From: Prochilodus magdalenae
Taxonomy: Eukaryota; Chordata; Actinopteri; Characiformes; Prochilodontidae
Assembly: GCA_024036415.1 (NCBI GenBank)
Contig: JAMWET010001354.1
Location: 130,001-194,000, forward strand
Reading direction: 5' to 3'
Length of the DNA stretch: 64,000 nt
A model generated the notes under the pieces. The model worked only from the letters and a program-made list of their open reading frames with translations. It was not told the origin of the DNA and made no database searches. The translations under genes were made by a program, and so were the position numbers. Numbering within the stretch: position 1 is the first letter of the stretch; each line of letters begins with the position of its first letter. Positions 11,591 to 23,650 of this stretch are shown here, piece by piece.

Positions 11591-12984
11591 TTGAAAAGCA
11601 GATAATTCAGCACTTTTTTTAATTTTTAAAGCTCTACAGTTCTTGAAACTGTGTGTCCAAGCCATGCATACTTATGAATGAATGTTTATTTTTGACTTCT
11701 TATTAATTTCTTATACAATGTCCTTAAGAAATGTAGTGAAATTGTGTTTTATAAATTTCACAAATCAATCTTAAATTGTAAATTATTGAATTATTGCAGA
11801 ATAATAATTACACCTATATGCATACAGTTTCTTCTTTATTTTCAAAAGCCTGCTGGATCTCATACAACCTCATACAATCTCTTATAACTCTATTCTTAGT
11901 CTGCAACACTTCTAGTCTGTAAGTATTGTGTGGGAATTTGCAGCATTGCTGAGCAGAGACTCCGCAAGTCCCACAAGCATTACTTAAGTCCTGCATGGCA
12001 TATCTACTGTCTCACCATGAAGTATTAATCATGTTTTAGGAAGCGGAAAAGTCATGGAACAGAACTGCCGACAAGCCTCCCTCACCTCACGTACGCCACT
12101 GAGAGAATAAGCCCTAAAAAAGACCCCAAAAATGCAGAAATCAAAAGAGAAAGGGACTGCAATTGTTCCGGTGGATGTGAGTAGAGGTAAGAAAAAAAAG
12201 AGAACAAAATCTGATATTTGAATAATTGATAATGAGGTGATGTTTAATAATTCACATGAACAAATCAGGGAATGTGGTAAGTTATTAATCTTTTAACTGC
12301 ACACCTTGGTCCGACAGGCTAAAGCTTTCTGTGAACAGGCTATGGTGCAATGGCCCAAGCCTAGGGTTCAAGAGTTTTGGGGTAAGGAGCCTGCCACACC
12401 TCCCCAAATCCTATAGTGTTACAACACACTGACAGCGCAACCATCCCACAGTCGGCCATGAGTGTCTGCATAGCGTGCTAGCCAGCATATCAAGTCATAT
12501 ATGTCTCCAAAATAAGGAACTACAGTGCTTTCAGAAGGTGTGTAGACGGCTGTGGGTTCCATGCCATATGCAAAAGACGCTAAGTCAACTGAAACATTCA
12601 AATGCTGTCTAAATTCATATCTGTCGGTGGGAGGTTTATCAGATTGTGTTGACATGAATTAATAATAGAGATGACTTTCAGAGGTGTTTTATTGGATATG
12701 TCAGATTCGCTTGAAGAAGGCACTCATGATTTCTTGTGATGTGTTTTTCCAACCATAAACATCCACTTTCCCTCAGCCCTTAGTCCCTTCTATCATGCAA
12801 ACCCTTAACGTCATGTTATGCATTATTACTCATCCCTTGAGCATAATTTGAAGTGATCACAAACGCTCCGATTGTATGGTAGAAACCTATACATGGAGTA
12901 CAAGATCTGCATGGCAGCTCCAAGTACAACGCTGGCCAGAGCTCCATGTGATGTGTTACAGTATAAGGTAACAAAGGCTTCTTC
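11591..12984. other. Unique sequence; one unexplained short ORF
   Basis: Mostly featureless. A 78-codon frame on the minus strand (12655-12419) begins MSTQSDKPPTDRYEF and has balanced composition, but no partner exon, promoter or recognised domain. It may be a remnant of a mobile element or chance. Confidence 0.3.
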
Positions 12985-13225
12985 TGTTGCAGCTGATTGA
13001 GCAGGAGGTGCATCTGCTCCCATGCAGAAGCTCTCTCTCTCCCAAGTCAGGATCAGATGAACAGATGAGAAAGAGGAACGAAAGAAGAGCTGGGCACCTG
13101 CGGGACCCCGCCCTCTGCTCCCACTTTCCCCCTGTCTGCAGAGCATTGCCCGTTGCCAAGCATCAGCCATGGCGTTGCCAGGCAAGCCCTGCATTATTAA
13201 TGGTGCTGCGTTGAGCATTTTCTGT
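12985..13225. promoter_or_regulatory. Candidate conserved non-coding element
   Basis: Repeat-free, moderately GC-rich block with CAGCTG E-box-like and ATTATTAAT homeodomain-like sites; followed by a C10-type run at 13228. Inferred from texture only. Confidence 0.22.
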
Positions 13226-13679
13226 CCCCCCCCCCCACCCTTCACATTCAGTCTCTGCATTCAAGGTGGACACTGCTCCACCAAACACACCATCCCAAAC
13301 ATAGCTTCCAAACGGCTTGCAGCTAACCTGAGAAGTGTTAGGCCTTAAATTGAAGGTGTCCCATATTGACTCACCTGTGCAATAGAGCAGCTGGCCTAGG
13401 GGTTCCGGTAATGGTGCTGATGCTCCTATTTGGAGGCCCCATCTCGCACGTCCAGAGTGCTCACCTTAGTAGATGCTGGTGGACAGGACTTGAGACTTGT
13501 TCCCAAATCTTTACGGAAGCTGGTTCCACATCCGACATCTCCAGTAATCCTGGAATTATTAAAACAATAAACCCCGGGGTCTGCGTGTTGTCCGAATGGC
13601 ACAAGTGCAAACTCCAACAGTCCTTTGAGAGCAATCATTCCTGCATATCTAAGTGGATGTCCAGGTAAAACATCCTAAG
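13226..13679. other. Unique sequence, nothing recognised
   Basis: No supported feature. Confidence 0.4.
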
Positions 13680-13985
13680 GCCTAGAGAGGCTTGGAGAAA
13701 ACTGGCAAGAGCGAGCCACTTGCTTTGAAAGCCAGGCGGGAGTGTGTGTGCAAGGGGAAGAGAGTGGCTGGAAGTTTATATGTGTTCTCCCTGAACCAGG
13801 GGACTGAATAAATAATACAATAGATATTCCTCTGATGAAGTCTCGCCGCGGCATTCATAATTATTTCATTGTTGCTGTAATGAGAGCGGCGTCCCGCTGC
13901 ACCATGCACTGTCAGGTACGAGTGCTGTGCCTCCAGGCGGACTACAACTGCACCTACACCAATAGACCACCGAGTTAAGTCTACC
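13680..13985. promoter_or_regulatory. Candidate conserved non-coding element
   Basis: Repeat-free block with a CpG-containing core (TCTCGCCGCGGCATTCATAA, 13841-13860) next to TAATTATTTCATTG; the mix of CpG and homeodomain cores is enhancer-like. Not verified by alignment. Confidence 0.28.
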
Positions 13986-14380
13986 AGGCTCATGATCATC
14001 TATTCTGGTGTCAATAAAGGCTTTACCAACCCAAGAAAAAAAAGAAAAAGAATGAGGCAGTGTTCCTGTACCTCAGGTCGTATGAGCCATGTACCTGTCA
14101 AGGTCTCTGATATCTTGTTTGCTCCAGCTGACATGGGGTTGGGATCAAAGTTAAAATTTCAAACAAGCCAAAAAAAGTTCCCATCTCATACAACAATCAA
14201 GGGAGAGACATTCAGAAGAATTTGCTCAGGTCAAAGTCAACACTTCCTAGAATCTGATCTAGATTAAACTAACAGTGGAAAGCTCTATTCAGACAGGAGT
14301 AGTTCTATGTAGGGTGGTGGGGTAATGCAGTTTTACTACAGGATGTCCGTACAATTTATGACCAGTTTACACCGGATAAG
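13986..14380. other. Unique sequence, nothing recognised
   Basis: No supported feature. Confidence 0.4.
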
Positions 14381-14439
14381 AAATCTCACCACCATTGACT
14401 GAGATCAATTTACGCACTGCCATTACCTCCAAAAAACAG

Positions 14440-14550
14440 GCTGCTAAAGAATATAAACACCCCAGTTTCACTGCTGGACTGAGAATAGTCCACCACCCAT
14501 AATTATCCAGCCAACAGCCTCCTGTGGGCAGCGTTGAACAACCTGGGGTA
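14440..14550 (+). repeat. Dispersed repeat fragment (same family as 49850-50120)
   Basis: Contains CACTGCTGGACTGAGAATAG, TATCCAGCCAACAGC and CCTGTGGGCAGCG. I recall this family as very abundant in otophysan fish; the latter half of 49850-50120 shares the TATCCAGCCAACAGC block. Confidence 0.65.
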
Positions 14551-14589
14551 TCTGTGCCATGCACAGTAAACTTCATACTTAAGAAAATC

Positions 14590-15110
14590 CACAAAAAACT
14601 CTATTTCCACAGGATATGATGGAATATGTACCCATACGCCTATTCACATAATAATTAATATAACCTGACGTTATTCTTGTGGCTCATTTTACAGGTTAAA
14701 GAATCTTTACGGGTGCTGGAGCACACAGTTGGTAAAAATGACTGACATTTGAATGGGACTAAAGTCACAGAGGAACTCCAGGAATAATTACGTTTCCCTG
14801 CTTCCACATTTAAAACTAACCCCGTCTAAATAGGGCTAAGGAGTAGTTGAAGTTTAGTTTTTGTCGTATGGGACAAGCCTCATTCGGATGGGATTAGTTT
14901 TACATGGGGAAGTGAGGTCATGTAGTTATCACCAGAGTTCCTGTGATTTCCGTCCTGTTTGAATGTGCCATGTATCACTGACTGCACGCCAGTAGAGATT
15001 CCGGAGACCTGTGAAATGAGCCACAAGAGTAACCTCAGGTTATATTAATCCCGTGTGAATAGACACACAGGTAAATATTCCATCATATCCTGGGGAAAGG
15101 AGGTTTTGTG
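14590..15110. mobile_element. 521-bp near-palindromic fold-back element
   Basis: Both halves pair almost end to end around a centre near 14850. The left end CACAAAAAACTC pairs with GAGGTTTTGTG; CAGGATATGATGGAATAT (left) pairs with ATATTCCATCATATCCTG (right); ATTAATATAACCTGA pairs with TCAGGTTATATTAAT; similarity continues through GGAACTCCAGG / CCAGAGTTCC. No ORF. It is a non-autonomous hairpin transposon; family not recognised. Confidence 0.8.
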
Positions 15111-16699
15111 ATTTGTCTCAAGAATGGAGGTGCTTGAGTCATTCACGGGTCATTCAAGTCACTTCCAGACGCTCACTTTCAGTCGATGAGCCAAGGGCCT
15201 CCTCAGAGGTGCAATGCTACTGGCAACTTTAGTGTAGCCTATAGCCTACACAGCCTATGTAGCCTATATTTAATATAAATGGGCTATAAAATGGTCAGCC
15301 TTCACATTCTCTACTTTATCAGTGATCACAGGACACTGCTGGTTGGATATTTTTGGCTGGTAGATTGGCTTGGTAAACTGAGTAGACCACTCCCATCTCA
15401 GTCACTTAAGCCAAAATTTCTTATCCCATATGAACCAGTCATACATTCGACAGACATCCTTCAATACATTCATTGACATTACTTCACCTCCCCGTGTAGG
15501 ACTAATATGGCTATAGACTATTCTATGTTTCGTATTCCTGGATCCGGGCACATCCTAAAATGCCAGCTGCCATATCAGCCCCAGTGGCATCTGCAATTCA
15601 TGCAATCTCACTTAGGAATCTTACTGGAACTGGAATTTGGTTACCTCAGTTAAAAATGCATTTGAGCCGCCATTGCTCCTGCAAGGATACGGAAATCACA
15701 AGTTTAGCTCACGGAAATAAAAAGAGGCAAAGATGCAACGGTCTACATATAGTCCATGAGAAAGCTACGTGGAGGAGAAGGAGGGGGAACAAAAAAAAAA
15801 AAAGCAGAAGATGAGAAAAGAGCTGTTCTCCTTTCCCTCAGCTCCCTCTGGGGCACTCTTATGGTCTATCAAAGCAGAATCAGGAGTTCCTTAAACCCTT
15901 GGTCAGACGAGACATGGGAGGAACAGCCCAGAGCTGTGAGGAACGGGTGTCTTCTATACGCTAATCCTGTTAGCATCGTGAAGAGGAGGCCAAGAAGCAC
16001 AATGGCACCCCATCCTGCACCAGCTGGGTTCCAGAGTGCTCCCCCGTGGGCCCTCCCCATTTTAGAACATCCCCCCTCTCCCCAGAGGCCCCGAAAATGT
16101 AGTCCTCACTGTCTCTGCGTATGCCGTGTTGCTCAGTTGACCACCTGCAGGGACCTTCGCTGCCATTGCCTCTGGTCTGAGCAGACACCAGCAGGAACAA
16201 GCCTTCATATCACCAGATGTACACTTCATGGAACGGATGATCCTGAGATTTTAGATTCTTGAGAATCGAAAGACCACCGTATATCGGAGACGTTCTGCTG
16301 CACTGGAAGTGGGATGTTCTTGAACGGTCTAGGAGTCCACTCTGACATTGCAAGCATTTGCAATTATGGTATTTAGCCTGCCCTCATTCCGCTACGGTCA
16401 GCATGCTGAATCTCAAAGTACATAAGCATTGTCTCAACCTCTCTCCATCAAACCCTCTCCATTCCTTCAATCTCCAGCTCATTATCCACCCCACTTCAAG
16501 AGGTCTGTACTACCCCTCACGCATACAGATACTGTTTCTCTGCTACAGTCAACACCAAACAAACCAATAATTAACACAGCAGTACTTTGAAGCAGCTGGT
16601 TCACAAAGCTCTCCCAATCAAAACAGCTAGTGAGACAACAATCCTCTATTTAAAAAGAAAGGCAGAGGAGTGAAAGCAACAGAGGTGCGGGGCAAGACA
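15111..16699. other. Unique sequence, no supported gene
   Basis: Two overlapping frames between 15560 and 16262 start in A-rich low complexity and show no domain, splice logic or conserved composition. Poly(A) run near 15790. Nothing else recognised. Confidence 0.4.
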
Positions 16700-17215
16700 G
16701 GATAGGGGTGCACGTTAAGGCAGCAGGGTGAGGGAGAGGGGCGGCTCACAACCTCTAATTAGGAAAGATAAACCCACAATGAAGAGAATCAATGGGAGAG
16801 CATCACTCGGAATTTCAGGCCGCATGCCGAACGCCCTGCATAAACATATTTGGCCTCAAGCAAAGGCATTAATATTTCAATAAATAAAGAAGAAAGGCCA
16901 GCCAAGACAAATGTTTGAGCTTTCGGCCTTCTTCCTCTCCGAATAAACGACTGGCAGTTATCTACGTGTCGTGCAGCACATCTGTCTCGATATGTCGTTC
17001 CTGCTTTATGGAAAGCTGTTGGGAGTACAGATGAAACAGAGCCGCAGAATTCTCCGCAGCTTTGCTAAGGAGCGAGGGGGAAAAAACAGTCAGAAAGAGC
17101 CATTCCTTTTCTCTGCACTGTTCTGAAGCGCCGGAGTCTGGAATGAAACTGAAATTTACATATCATTAATTTCCCTGCTTCTGCTCGCTGGTCTATTTAC
17201 ATCATTTTGTTTGTT
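16700..17215. promoter_or_regulatory. Candidate conserved non-coding element
   Basis: About 500 bp without repeats, with homeodomain cores (CTAATTAGG near 16756, TCATTAATTTCC near 17163), forkhead-like (AAATAAATA) and CpG-containing stretches. One of the most enhancer-like blocks upstream of the gene; judged by texture alone. Confidence 0.35.
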
Positions 17216-17581
17216 TATTTGTATCTTCCTTTGTTTACTCTTCTCTGTTCTTGTAGAGCAAAAGAAAGGGTATATCAAGTGTGATTGTATGCAAATACAC
17301 AAAATGTACGAATTACAAATTCAAAATTACAAATGATGTAGTACAAGCCAGGCTACTTCTATTGTTGTATATGACTCTTCAGGGGTTTGATGCAAAAAAT
17401 GAGCTGGAAAGTAAAAGATTTCTATACCATTGTGATTAACATCTTTATACACTGTACATTATGCATCATTTTGAAATGTATAAATGTCAAAATATATATC
17501 AGTATACTTGTATCCCGAACATGCTAAAAGTTATGAATGATGCATGACAAATGTGTATATATATATATATATATATATGTA
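17216..17581. other. AT-rich sequence ending in (TA)n
   Basis: No gene; (TA)n at 17555-17578 abuts the next element, a common Tc1 target. Confidence 0.5.
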
Positions 17582-18114
17582 CAGGGGTTGGACAATGAAA
17601 CTGAAACACCTGTCATTTTAGTGTGGGAGGTCTCATGGCTAAATTGGACCAGCCTGGTGGCCAATCTTCATTAATTGCACAGTGCACCAGTAAGAGCAGA
17701 GTGTGAAGGTTCAGTTAGCAGGTAAGAGCACAGCTCTGCTCAAGATACTGCAATGCACACAGCATTATGGGTGACATACCAGAGTTCAAAAGAGGACAAA
17801 TTGTTGGTGCACGTCTTGCTGGCGCATCTGTGACCAAGACAGCAAGTCTTTGTGATGTATCAAGAGCCACGGTATCCAGGGTAATGTCAGCATACCACCA
17901 AGAAGGACGAACCACATCCAACAGGATTAACTGTGGACGCAAGAGGAAGCTGTCTGAAAGGGATGTTCGGGTGCTAACCCAGATTGTATCCAAAAAACAT
18001 AAAACCACGGCTGCCTAAATCACGCTGTACTGGCCGCAAAAGGAGGCCCTACACCATACTAATAAATGATTGTGGTCTCAAACCAGGTGTTTCGGTTTCA
18101 TTGTCCAACCGCTG
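17582..18114 (+). mobile_element. Internally deleted Tc1-like MITE, deletion class 1
   Basis: Flanked by TA (17580-17581, 18115-18116). Ends CAGGGGTTGGACAATGAAAC and the complement of GTTTCATTGTCCAACC. An 83-codon frame (17767-18018) keeps the N-terminal helix-turn-helix domain of the transposase (MGDIPEFKRGQ, CDVSRATVSRVMSAY) and the KRKLSERDVRVL stretch. The DDE catalytic domain is gone and sequence jumps straight to the terminal repeat-proximal end. Four copies of this family lie in the window. Confidence 0.9.
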
Positions 18115-18509
18115 TATATATATGGGTGCTAAGTGAATTTCCCTAATTCCTTAGGCCTAACATGTATAGAATATGGCTGTTGGGCCCCATAAACTTTGCT
18201 TTGGTGGTTAGGACCAATGATGTTTTCCGAATTTCTCTGTTATCCAGAAGGCTTGTAATACATTCATTGCTGACTTCAAGTAGCTTCTTAAACTGTGAGA
18301 ACTCTCCAGAACTGTCTAGAATATCCTTGATGTTTTGACTGAACATCTACAACTGTGACAGATGTCTTAATAACAGCTTTATAACTTTATCCTCAGAGCT
18401 TAGACATAGCCGAATAATGTACCAGATGCTACAGCCTCTTGATGCTCTCTATATTAAATGTTGCTCTGTATCCACAATTCACTTCCTCTCAAATAAATTG
18501 TTGTCGCCA
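18115..18509. other. Unique sequence, nothing recognised
   Basis: No supported feature. Confidence 0.4.
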
Positions 18510-18872
18510 GAATGCATGGGATTGCAGTGCTATTGGGAAGGAAGATAAAGGTTACCAGGAACAATAAATGATGATACATTTAGACTGATATTGGCAATAT
18601 TTATTGAGCCACACATAGTTCTAGTTTGTGCTGCCATCTGCCAATGGTGCTGGCACTAACCGGATGACTCATGGAGGCATCGCTGCTCGCTGATTGTATG
18701 CAATCGTGGTTGTTGGGTCAGTCAGGTACAGTGATAACACTTGACTGTGCTTACGTCACATGTGTAGCTGAGCATGAAACTTGAATCATTTGAATGTCTC
18801 ACAATGCCAAACCTACCCATCAAGTTTCAGGGCTGTCAGTTGATTCCTTCTGTGTGCATAGCTATTTGTTGA
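18510..18872 (-). mobile_element. Tc1-like element, family A, internally deleted (copy A3)
   Basis: Carries GGAAGATAAAGGTTACCAGG and GATACATTTAGACTGATATT, then skips to GTCTGCCAATGG-like and ATGAAACTTGAATCATTTG blocks; the DDE region between them is missing. Confidence 0.75.
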
Positions 18873-19859
18873 TGGGTGTATATTTTATGTACTGTGTTAA
18901 TTTCTTACACATAACTTAGTATGTGAAATTAATCTATTTTTTTAAAATCTATTTCCTTGTCCTGGTCAAAGAAACATGCGTACTGAATAGAGTTAGGTTT
19001 GTTTACAATAGGAACATAACATACAATATAGAAGTCGGAAATTAAAATCTTGTTACTTAGTGTAATATTCCATTTTGGCCATTTATCCCAGTAATCTAAT
19101 GTAATCTGTTGTCAAACAAAGCCATTTTTTAAATGTTATGAGTTCCATGTAGAGGCAAGCCCCCCTATCTGTCTCATTATGGTCTTCGCCTGACTATGAG
19201 GTCCAGATTGTGTGCCATGGCTGCAGGGGTCTTAGGTGGGGGGTCTTAAGGCCCAGCACCCTGCCTACTTTGGAACAAGTAAACAGGCCTGTACTTTAAA
19301 GCTTTTACACGTCAGTTCGGGAGTAGACACACTTTATGTCCAACTGCTGTAAGGCTCCTCTGCATAATTCATAAGCACTCAGTTAATCTATTGATCTGTG
19401 CTTTTCCAGAGTTAGTGTGGCCAATTCTGCCTGGATGGAAAATAAATGACAGGTAAACCAGGACTGGAAGTCAGTGAGAAGAGAGGCAGAGAGGGTGGAG
19501 AAGAGAAAATAAGACAAAGAGGGACGTTTGCAACCAAATGCAGAAAGAGGAGGAAGGTTAGTTCCATCCAGTCTCCCACTAAACACAATGGTTAACTTCC
19601 TGAGACCTTGCTTGGTGTGCCATTTTAATTTCTCCTAGCTATTTGTGAATAGTACGACCTAACAAGTATAAAAACTAAACGTTGTCTTTGTACAGGAAGT
19701 AGTTTTGGCGAAAATCAATGTCCTCATATGAGGCCAAAGGGTCAACGTTTTAAAAAGTATCATGGTGCAGAGAAGCAGAAATGTAATGTCCCCATATGGG
19801 TACACAGGGGTCTCAGAAGGTTAAGGTTTATGGTTAAGGTTTAGGGTTAAAGGTTTGAT
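18873..19859. other. Unassigned sequence
   Basis: No ORF or repeat that I can support. Confidence 0.35.
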
Positions 19860-20035
19860 CATGTATAGTGCCTTTTACAACAGACGTTGTCACCAACCAG
19901 CTTTACAGAGAATCTGGGTCAAAGCTCCCAGTGACCAAGAGAAAGGGTGACAGTGGCATGGGAAAACTCCCTCAGAGCAAGAGAGAGAAACCTAAGGGAC
20001 CCAAAGGGGAACCCATCCTACTCTGGTCCCCACAA
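19860..20035 (+). repeat. Dispersed fish repeat fragment
   Basis: Contains ATAGTGCCTTTTACAACAGA, CAGCTTTACAGA and AAAACTCCCTCAGAGCAAGA, a series I recall as a common interspersed sequence in otophysan fish. Class not known to me. Confidence 0.55.
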
Positions 20036-20559
20036 AACAAGCACAATGTATATAGTAAAGCAGCAATAGGAGATTAAACCAAGCAACACTGGAATCAGAA
20101 ACTTCTGAAGACTCAGGTAAAGTAATAAAAATGAATATAGCTCCTTTACTACCATGAACAACAGATGAAAAATAGAAATAGCTAACATTCCTTGAACTGT
20201 GCAACACCTGAAAGAGGATGAGGCCTCACCTCACATCCCGGTCAGGTTGCTTGCCATAACCTCAGCTGCCATGCATATTTCATGGCTCTTTGGCCACTGA
20301 CCTGTCAGGCAATGAAGTTTTCTTGCTAGCACTGTGTCCTGTCTTACCTCATCTTCCATCTTAAAGCTGGTGGCTAATAAGCTCCCCACCACCCCAGCTT
20401 TTTTTCCCATACCCCACCCCGCCAATTAACTTTAAGGGACCCATATAATAGAAAACCCCATTTTTCTTGCTTTTATATTTTGAAGAGTTTAAAATAATAT
20501 GTGAACATCGTCAACCCATTTTAAATTCACTGTGATGCCACAAGAACATACTCTTATGG
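20036..20559. other. Unique sequence, nothing recognised
   Basis: No supported feature. Confidence 0.4.
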
Positions 20560-20965
20560 GGTGTGCAACGGGATTCCTAGATTGAAAAGAGGTGGTACAG
20601 TGCAGTGAATGTCTCTGTACAGAGCAGATGTTAATGATTTGCTAAAAGGAGTGATTGCATTTGGGTGTGCGAAAGACCATAGTGTGAAGGAAGTAGCTGA
20701 ATCTGCAGGTGTATGGAAGCTTACAGTCATAGGGGTCTACCAGCAGTGGCTAAAATCCCAGTCTACAGGAAACTCTCCTCAGAATTGTGCCAGGGAAGGA
20801 ATCCACCAAATCTGGTCCAACTGTTTTTTGATGCAAGAGTGTCTGAACATTGCTGTGGCCTACATCCAGAAACTTGTCCGGTCCTTGCCACATCCAATCA
20901 CAGCTGTTATTGTTGCTCATGGAGTTATTACACGCTATTACATACAGGTAACTCATTGTTCCCTG
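20560..20965 (+). mobile_element. Tc1-like family B remnant, N-terminal domain
   Basis: A frame at 20609-20986 gives DVNDLLKGVIAFGCAKDHS followed by VKEVAESAGVWKLTVIGVY and QQWLKSQSTG, resembling a transposase helix-turn-helix. It decays after GIHQIWSNC. The same blocks occur inverted at 9150 and 22465. Confidence 0.65.
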
Positions 20966-21194
20966 GTGACTTTACATTTCGAATGAGTTCTAATGTTTAT
21001 ATTTGAAGTCCTCAGCCTTAGCAGTTACTATCCAACTTTACTTTGTAGAGCAAGTAACCAGAGCCCGGTCTGATATAACTGGCTTATAACTTATCAGTTC
21101 TGGTGTGGTTGGCTGAGCTGGGGGTTCCACTCTTCAACACATTAACAAAGCTGTAGGTTCCCCACATAAGGGGAGAGGGGCTGCTGGAACTTTA

Positions 21195-21450
21195 CCCAGT
21201 CTTCATTGGGCAGAAGGAAGGAAACACCCTGGACAGGTCATCAGCTCATAACAGAGTAGACACACAGGCACACGCATTTACACATGCACTCACACCTAGG
21301 GTGCAATTTAGCATCTCCAGTTAGCCTTGCTGCATGCCTTAGAATGGTGGCAGGAAACATGGAAACCACACAGAAAGGACTCTGGATGCCCCGGCCAGGA
21401 ATCTAACCCAGGCCCTTGTTACTGTAAGGCGTTAGTGCTATCCACTGCAC
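21195..21450 (-). repeat. Decayed tRNA-related/SINE-like fish repeat
   Basis: In reverse complement it shares with 59990-60240 a series of blocks: GGTTAGATTCC-like box B remnant, GTTTCC(A/T)TG, CTGGAGATGCTAAAT and CTGTCCAGGGTGT. I recall this as a widespread fish repeat. Confidence 0.5.
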
Positions 21451-21459
21451 CAACATGGC

Positions 21460-22464
21460 TATGGTTATGGTTATATTTGGTGCATTAAACCATTCAAGTG
21501 CTGTAAACCTAGAAAATAAAATATTACAATGCCAAAAAAAACAGATGTCATGGACGTCACCCTGAGTATACTAAAAGTCCAAACCAGTTCCACCAGGCTC
21601 AGCATGCTCCGGCCCATTCTGCACCTCCTCTCTACTACAATACACTCAGACCTGCACCTATCAGCCCAACCTCGCAATATCAAGCCAGCATGTTTTCCAT
21701 ACCTGGGGAAAAGGTTAACAGGACGAGGAGGGGAGGAAGGGTACCCCCCACCCACCTCCACTCTTACTTTCTGGCTTTGTATCTTTAATTTGTGTTGGCA
21801 GTCGATAAAATATTTACCAGGAACCCTAAAGGCAATTACATTAAAGCGTGTAGTTAGACACCCTTTCCCCTCAGCAGCCCCACAGTACCGACCCGCTGAT
21901 TTGGTGAATGGTCGCAGGCCTACGTTAGATTTTACACGCTATCAATAATTTATCAATTGGCATGAAATGGGGAGGAGAAGTCTAGCAAGAATGATAGCGA
22001 CATAGAGAAGAAAGAGAGGAAAGTGAGGCATGTGTCCTCCTCTGCTCACCGCAGAGTTTGTCCATTTGCTTAACGTACCAGAAACATCCGCCGTCTTGCC
22101 GTGACGTCTTGGCCTTCTCCCTCCGTGGCCCCAAGACACCCAGACGCACACCTTACACCTAATGGGCTGGTCAGTGTACAGTAAAAGTGGACAGGCCCAT
22201 CTGAGAGTAGTACAAGATGAACAAATGGGTTCAAAGTGGGGGGAAAGCATCTATATCTGCACTGGGCCTCGAAAACAGAGGGAAGCCACATGGGACGAGA
22301 GGAATAGACATGGAGTTAAAAAACAAGAGGTGGCTCCGGGCGCGGCATGGCACCAGACTTTGTTTTGGTTTGCTATTTGGTGACAGATATTTGCAAGTAG
22401 CAAAATGGATTCACCTGTCACTAAACGTACCTAACAGCTGCAGTTTAGTTTACTATGGACTGCA
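21460..22464. promoter_or_regulatory. Unique region with candidate conserved block
   Basis: The part at about 21770-22130 is repeat-free and mixes homeodomain cores (CTTTAATTTG, GGCAATTACATTAAAG) with CpG-containing stretches; the rest is featureless. Several overlapping short frames show no domain. Confidence 0.25.
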
Positions 22465-22815
22465 CACATTTCTGGAGGTAGACCACATCACTGTTCAGAC
22501 ACTCTCACATCAAATAAGTGTGCAGTTGGGCCAGATATGCTGGATGCCTCCACTGGCACCATTCTGAGGAGAATTCCCTGTAGACTGGGATTTTTGCCAC
22601 TGCTGGTAGACCCGTATGACCGTACGCTCCCATAGACCATATACTTCCTTCACACTATGGACTTTGGCATGCCCAAATGCAATGGCTCCATTTAGCCAAT
22701 CATTGATATCTGCATTGGACCCATTTTCCACACATGGGACGAGACATTCACTGTACTGTACCACCTCTTCTCCATCTAGGAATCCCATCACCAGCACTCT
22801 GCAGGTATTGGTTGA
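22465..22815 (-). mobile_element. Tc1-like family B remnant
   Basis: Inverted relative to 20560. The complement encodes KVHSVKEV then GLWERTVIRVYQQWQKSQST, a helix-turn-helix-like stretch. The frame ends at IQHIWPNC. Confidence 0.65.
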
Positions 22816-22869
22816 TTCATCACGCAGTTTACACACAATGACATTAGGCCATATTCAGTTGATGCCAAA

Positions 22870-23650
22870 CACTGTAAAATGAAGGTCAAAGGTTTTGCAC
22901 CAAAAGCAACGACATGCAACATTTAAACAACACCCCACATTGTTTTCCATCATTTCGTATAACTGAGTATCACATAGACATTTACAAGCAGTCTACGCAG
23001 CAGCATAGCCTATTAACTAGAAGAGGAACAGCCAATACAACCAATTCCCCATTCCAGCATTAATATTCATTGAGGAAAATGTTCCATTAGCAATAATCAA
23101 GCACTTCCCCAGGCTTGTTTGCAGAAAACTCATCAGGAAAGGGAGTGCAGCTCCATGCTGGCAGCCTGGCAGAGGAAGCACGGATGACATGGGCTGAGGA
23201 GAGGAGACAGACGATGGAGCAGCTCGGTTATGCTCACAGGTAAGCTTCCAGAGGCCAGTATCACACTGGATATTGCACTAGCTTTGGTATTTGCATTTAC
23301 ATGGCTGTTATTCTCTCTTTTCCCTCCTACTCCCGTTTGTCCACCACCTCAGTGGCTGGAGTCCCCCTTCAGCGGTGATGGTAGTTGCCAGGGGAGAGGT
23401 GGCGGCGCTGATGTATATTTGATGAGCGGGTGCCAAGACTCTAGCAGGGAGCCAGGCATGAGGGGACAATGTCCCTGGCAGTGTTCGCTGCTCGGGTTTC
23501 CGAGTCAGACTCGCCGAGGCTGCCGCTTCCATTGTGGGCTTCTATTGTCAGTGTCTGGGGTTTCAGCTCCAATTAGAATGATGGCTGGTGTGGGCTCAAT
23601 ACAAGCCAAAGGAAGACAGCTTGCGTGCGTCACAGGGACAAGGCCTGCCT
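22870..23650. promoter_or_regulatory. Candidate conserved non-coding region upstream of pou4f
   Basis: Repeat-free, with AGCATTAATATTCATTGAGG (about 23057-23076), a CCATTAGCAATAATC motif and a CpG-containing stretch 23350-23530. Lies about 2-2.5 kb before the promoter. Texture only. Confidence 0.3.

Noticed and set aside
11326..11622. ENISI-repeat protein
   Set aside because: Open only because the 15-bp unit is a multiple of three; no start context or conserved flanks.
15756..16262. 168-residue + frame
   Set aside because: Starts in poly(A)/GGA low complexity and has no recognisable domain.
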